Below are positions 12,707 to 13,275 of a DNA stretch of 13,275 nucleotides, piece after piece. Every line of letters begins with the position of its first letter. Position 1 is the stretch's first letter. The notes beneath the pieces were generated by a model. That model ran no database searches. It had not been told where the DNA came from and saw only the letters and a program-made list of their open reading frames with translations. The DNA is taken from assembly GCA_945889545.1 (NCBI GenBank), contig CAMDCC010000048.1, forward strand, positions 1-13,275, read 5' to 3'. This stretch comes from Bifidobacterium breve (GTDB taxonomy: Bacteria > Actinomycetota > Acidimicrobiia > IMCC26256 > PALSA-555). The position numbers and the translations under genes were made by a program.

Positions 12707-13275
12707 CAAGCGTTTTGCTCGCAGGGGCTGGCGAGGTCGGCTCCCGTGCGGGCCGCCAGCTCCTCGACACCGAGGGTATCGATCGGGTCGTGGTCACCGA
12801 CCGATCGGCCGATCGAGCCCGCGCCCTGAGCACCGCACTCGGCCCCGCGGCGAGCTCACGAGTGTGGCCGCCAGCGTGGGACGACATCGATGCCGTCGCG
12901 GTGGCGTTCGCCGGCACCGCCGCGCTCGGGTTGGCTCGCGCGGCCATCTCTGCGGGCCGACCGGTGGCTGCCGTGGGCGATGAAGAGGCTGCGCTGGCCG
13001 CGTTGCTCGCACTCGACGAGGCCGCGCGCACGGCCAAGGTGGCCGTCGTGGCCGGGTGCGCGCTGGTCCCCGGGCTCAGCGAGGTGCTCGCCCGACACGC
13101 GGCCGATGCGCTCGACACGGCCGACGAGGTGCACGTGGCTCGGGCCGGTGCATCGGGCCCGGAGTGTATGAGCGCACTGCGCCGGCTGCGCCGTGATCGC
13201 GCGCTGGAGTGGCACGACGGCGCGTGGCGGTCCGAACGACGTCTGGGTCCGCAACTCGTGTGGTTCCCTGACCCC
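12703..13275 (+). CDS. Saccharopine dehydrogenase-like NAD(P)-binding protein, N-terminal part
   Basis: The frame opens at GTG 12703 and runs open to the window end, giving 191 codons. The N-terminus VTSVLLAGAGEVGSRAGRQL is a Rossmann dinucleotide-binding motif (GAGEVG at residues 8-13), with Asp33 at the end of the second strand contacting the cofactor ribose in such folds. The later segment VAVVAGCALVPGLSEVLARH matches the saccharopine dehydrogenase/reductase superfamily pattern of small residues then PGLS. That superfamily includes lysine-pathway and polyamine-pathway enzymes and many uncharacterised oxidoreductases, so the substrate is unknown. The start overlaps the preceding small ORF (GTGA), suggesting coupling. 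Ending is outside the window, so full length and C-terminal domain cannot be judged. Confidence 0.75.
   Translation, partial: MTSVLLAGAGEVGSRAGRQLLDTEGIDRVVVTDRSADRARALSTALGPAASSRVWPPAWDDIDAVAVAFAGTAALGLARAAISAGRPVAAVGDEEAALAALLALDEAARTAKVAVVAGCALVPGLSEVLARHAADALDTADEVHVARAGASGPECMSALRRLRRDRALEWHDGAWRSERRLGPQLVWFPDP

Overview
The window is a chromosomal replication-origin region from a high-GC actinobacterium. The order rpmH-rnpA-yidD-yidC-jag, diverging from dnaA-dnaN-recF-dciA-gyrB-gyrA-DUF3566-tRNA-Ile, is the classical actinobacterial origin neighbourhood. There is no gnd gene between dnaN and recF, and tRNA-Ile is followed by a dehydrogenase rather than tRNA-Ala. Details such as the GyrA stretch after 'GNFGS' suggest a deep lineage, possibly Acidimicrobiia. 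That placement is inference from memory of the families, not a search.

Minus strand, left part (1-2349): rpmH (ribosomal protein L34), rnpA (RNase P protein), yidD, yidC (membrane insertase) and the 5' part of jag/khpB are packed with overlaps or short gaps and form one operon read away from the origin. It couples a ribosomal protein, tRNA 5' processing and membrane-protein insertion. The gene-free stretch 2350-2736 is the divergent rpmH/dnaA control region. It holds a G-rich tract, a perfect 9-bp inverted repeat, candidate promoters, and a DnaA-box cluster that reaches into the dnaA start codons.

Plus strand, middle (2737-9160): dnaA, then the most likely oriC (about 4171-4393), then dnaN, recF, dciA (DUF721) and gyrB. 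The dnaA-dnaN gap has DnaA boxes, degenerate box-like repeats, a run of CTA/CTG triplets matching the DnaA-trio unwinding motif, and an AT-richer stretch. Together these genes supply initiator, sliding clamp, recombination repair, helicase-loading factor and gyrase.

Plus strand, right part (9176-13275): gyrA, a DUF3566 membrane protein, tRNA-Ile(GAT), three tandem copies of a 17-bp repeat, an unrecognised 44-residue membrane-type ORF, and the 5' part of a saccharopine-dehydrogenase-like NAD(P)-binding protein.

I found no mobile element, CRISPR array or obviously new multigene system; this is conserved core genome. The points worth a second look are within known parts: an atypical quinolone-determining loop in GyrA, a histone-tail-like extension on GyrB, a patch of AT-only codons in GyrB, loss of the usual groove arginine in YidC, a probable non-ATG start for rnpA, a recognisable origin-unwinding element, and the tandem repeats plus small ORF after the tRNA.
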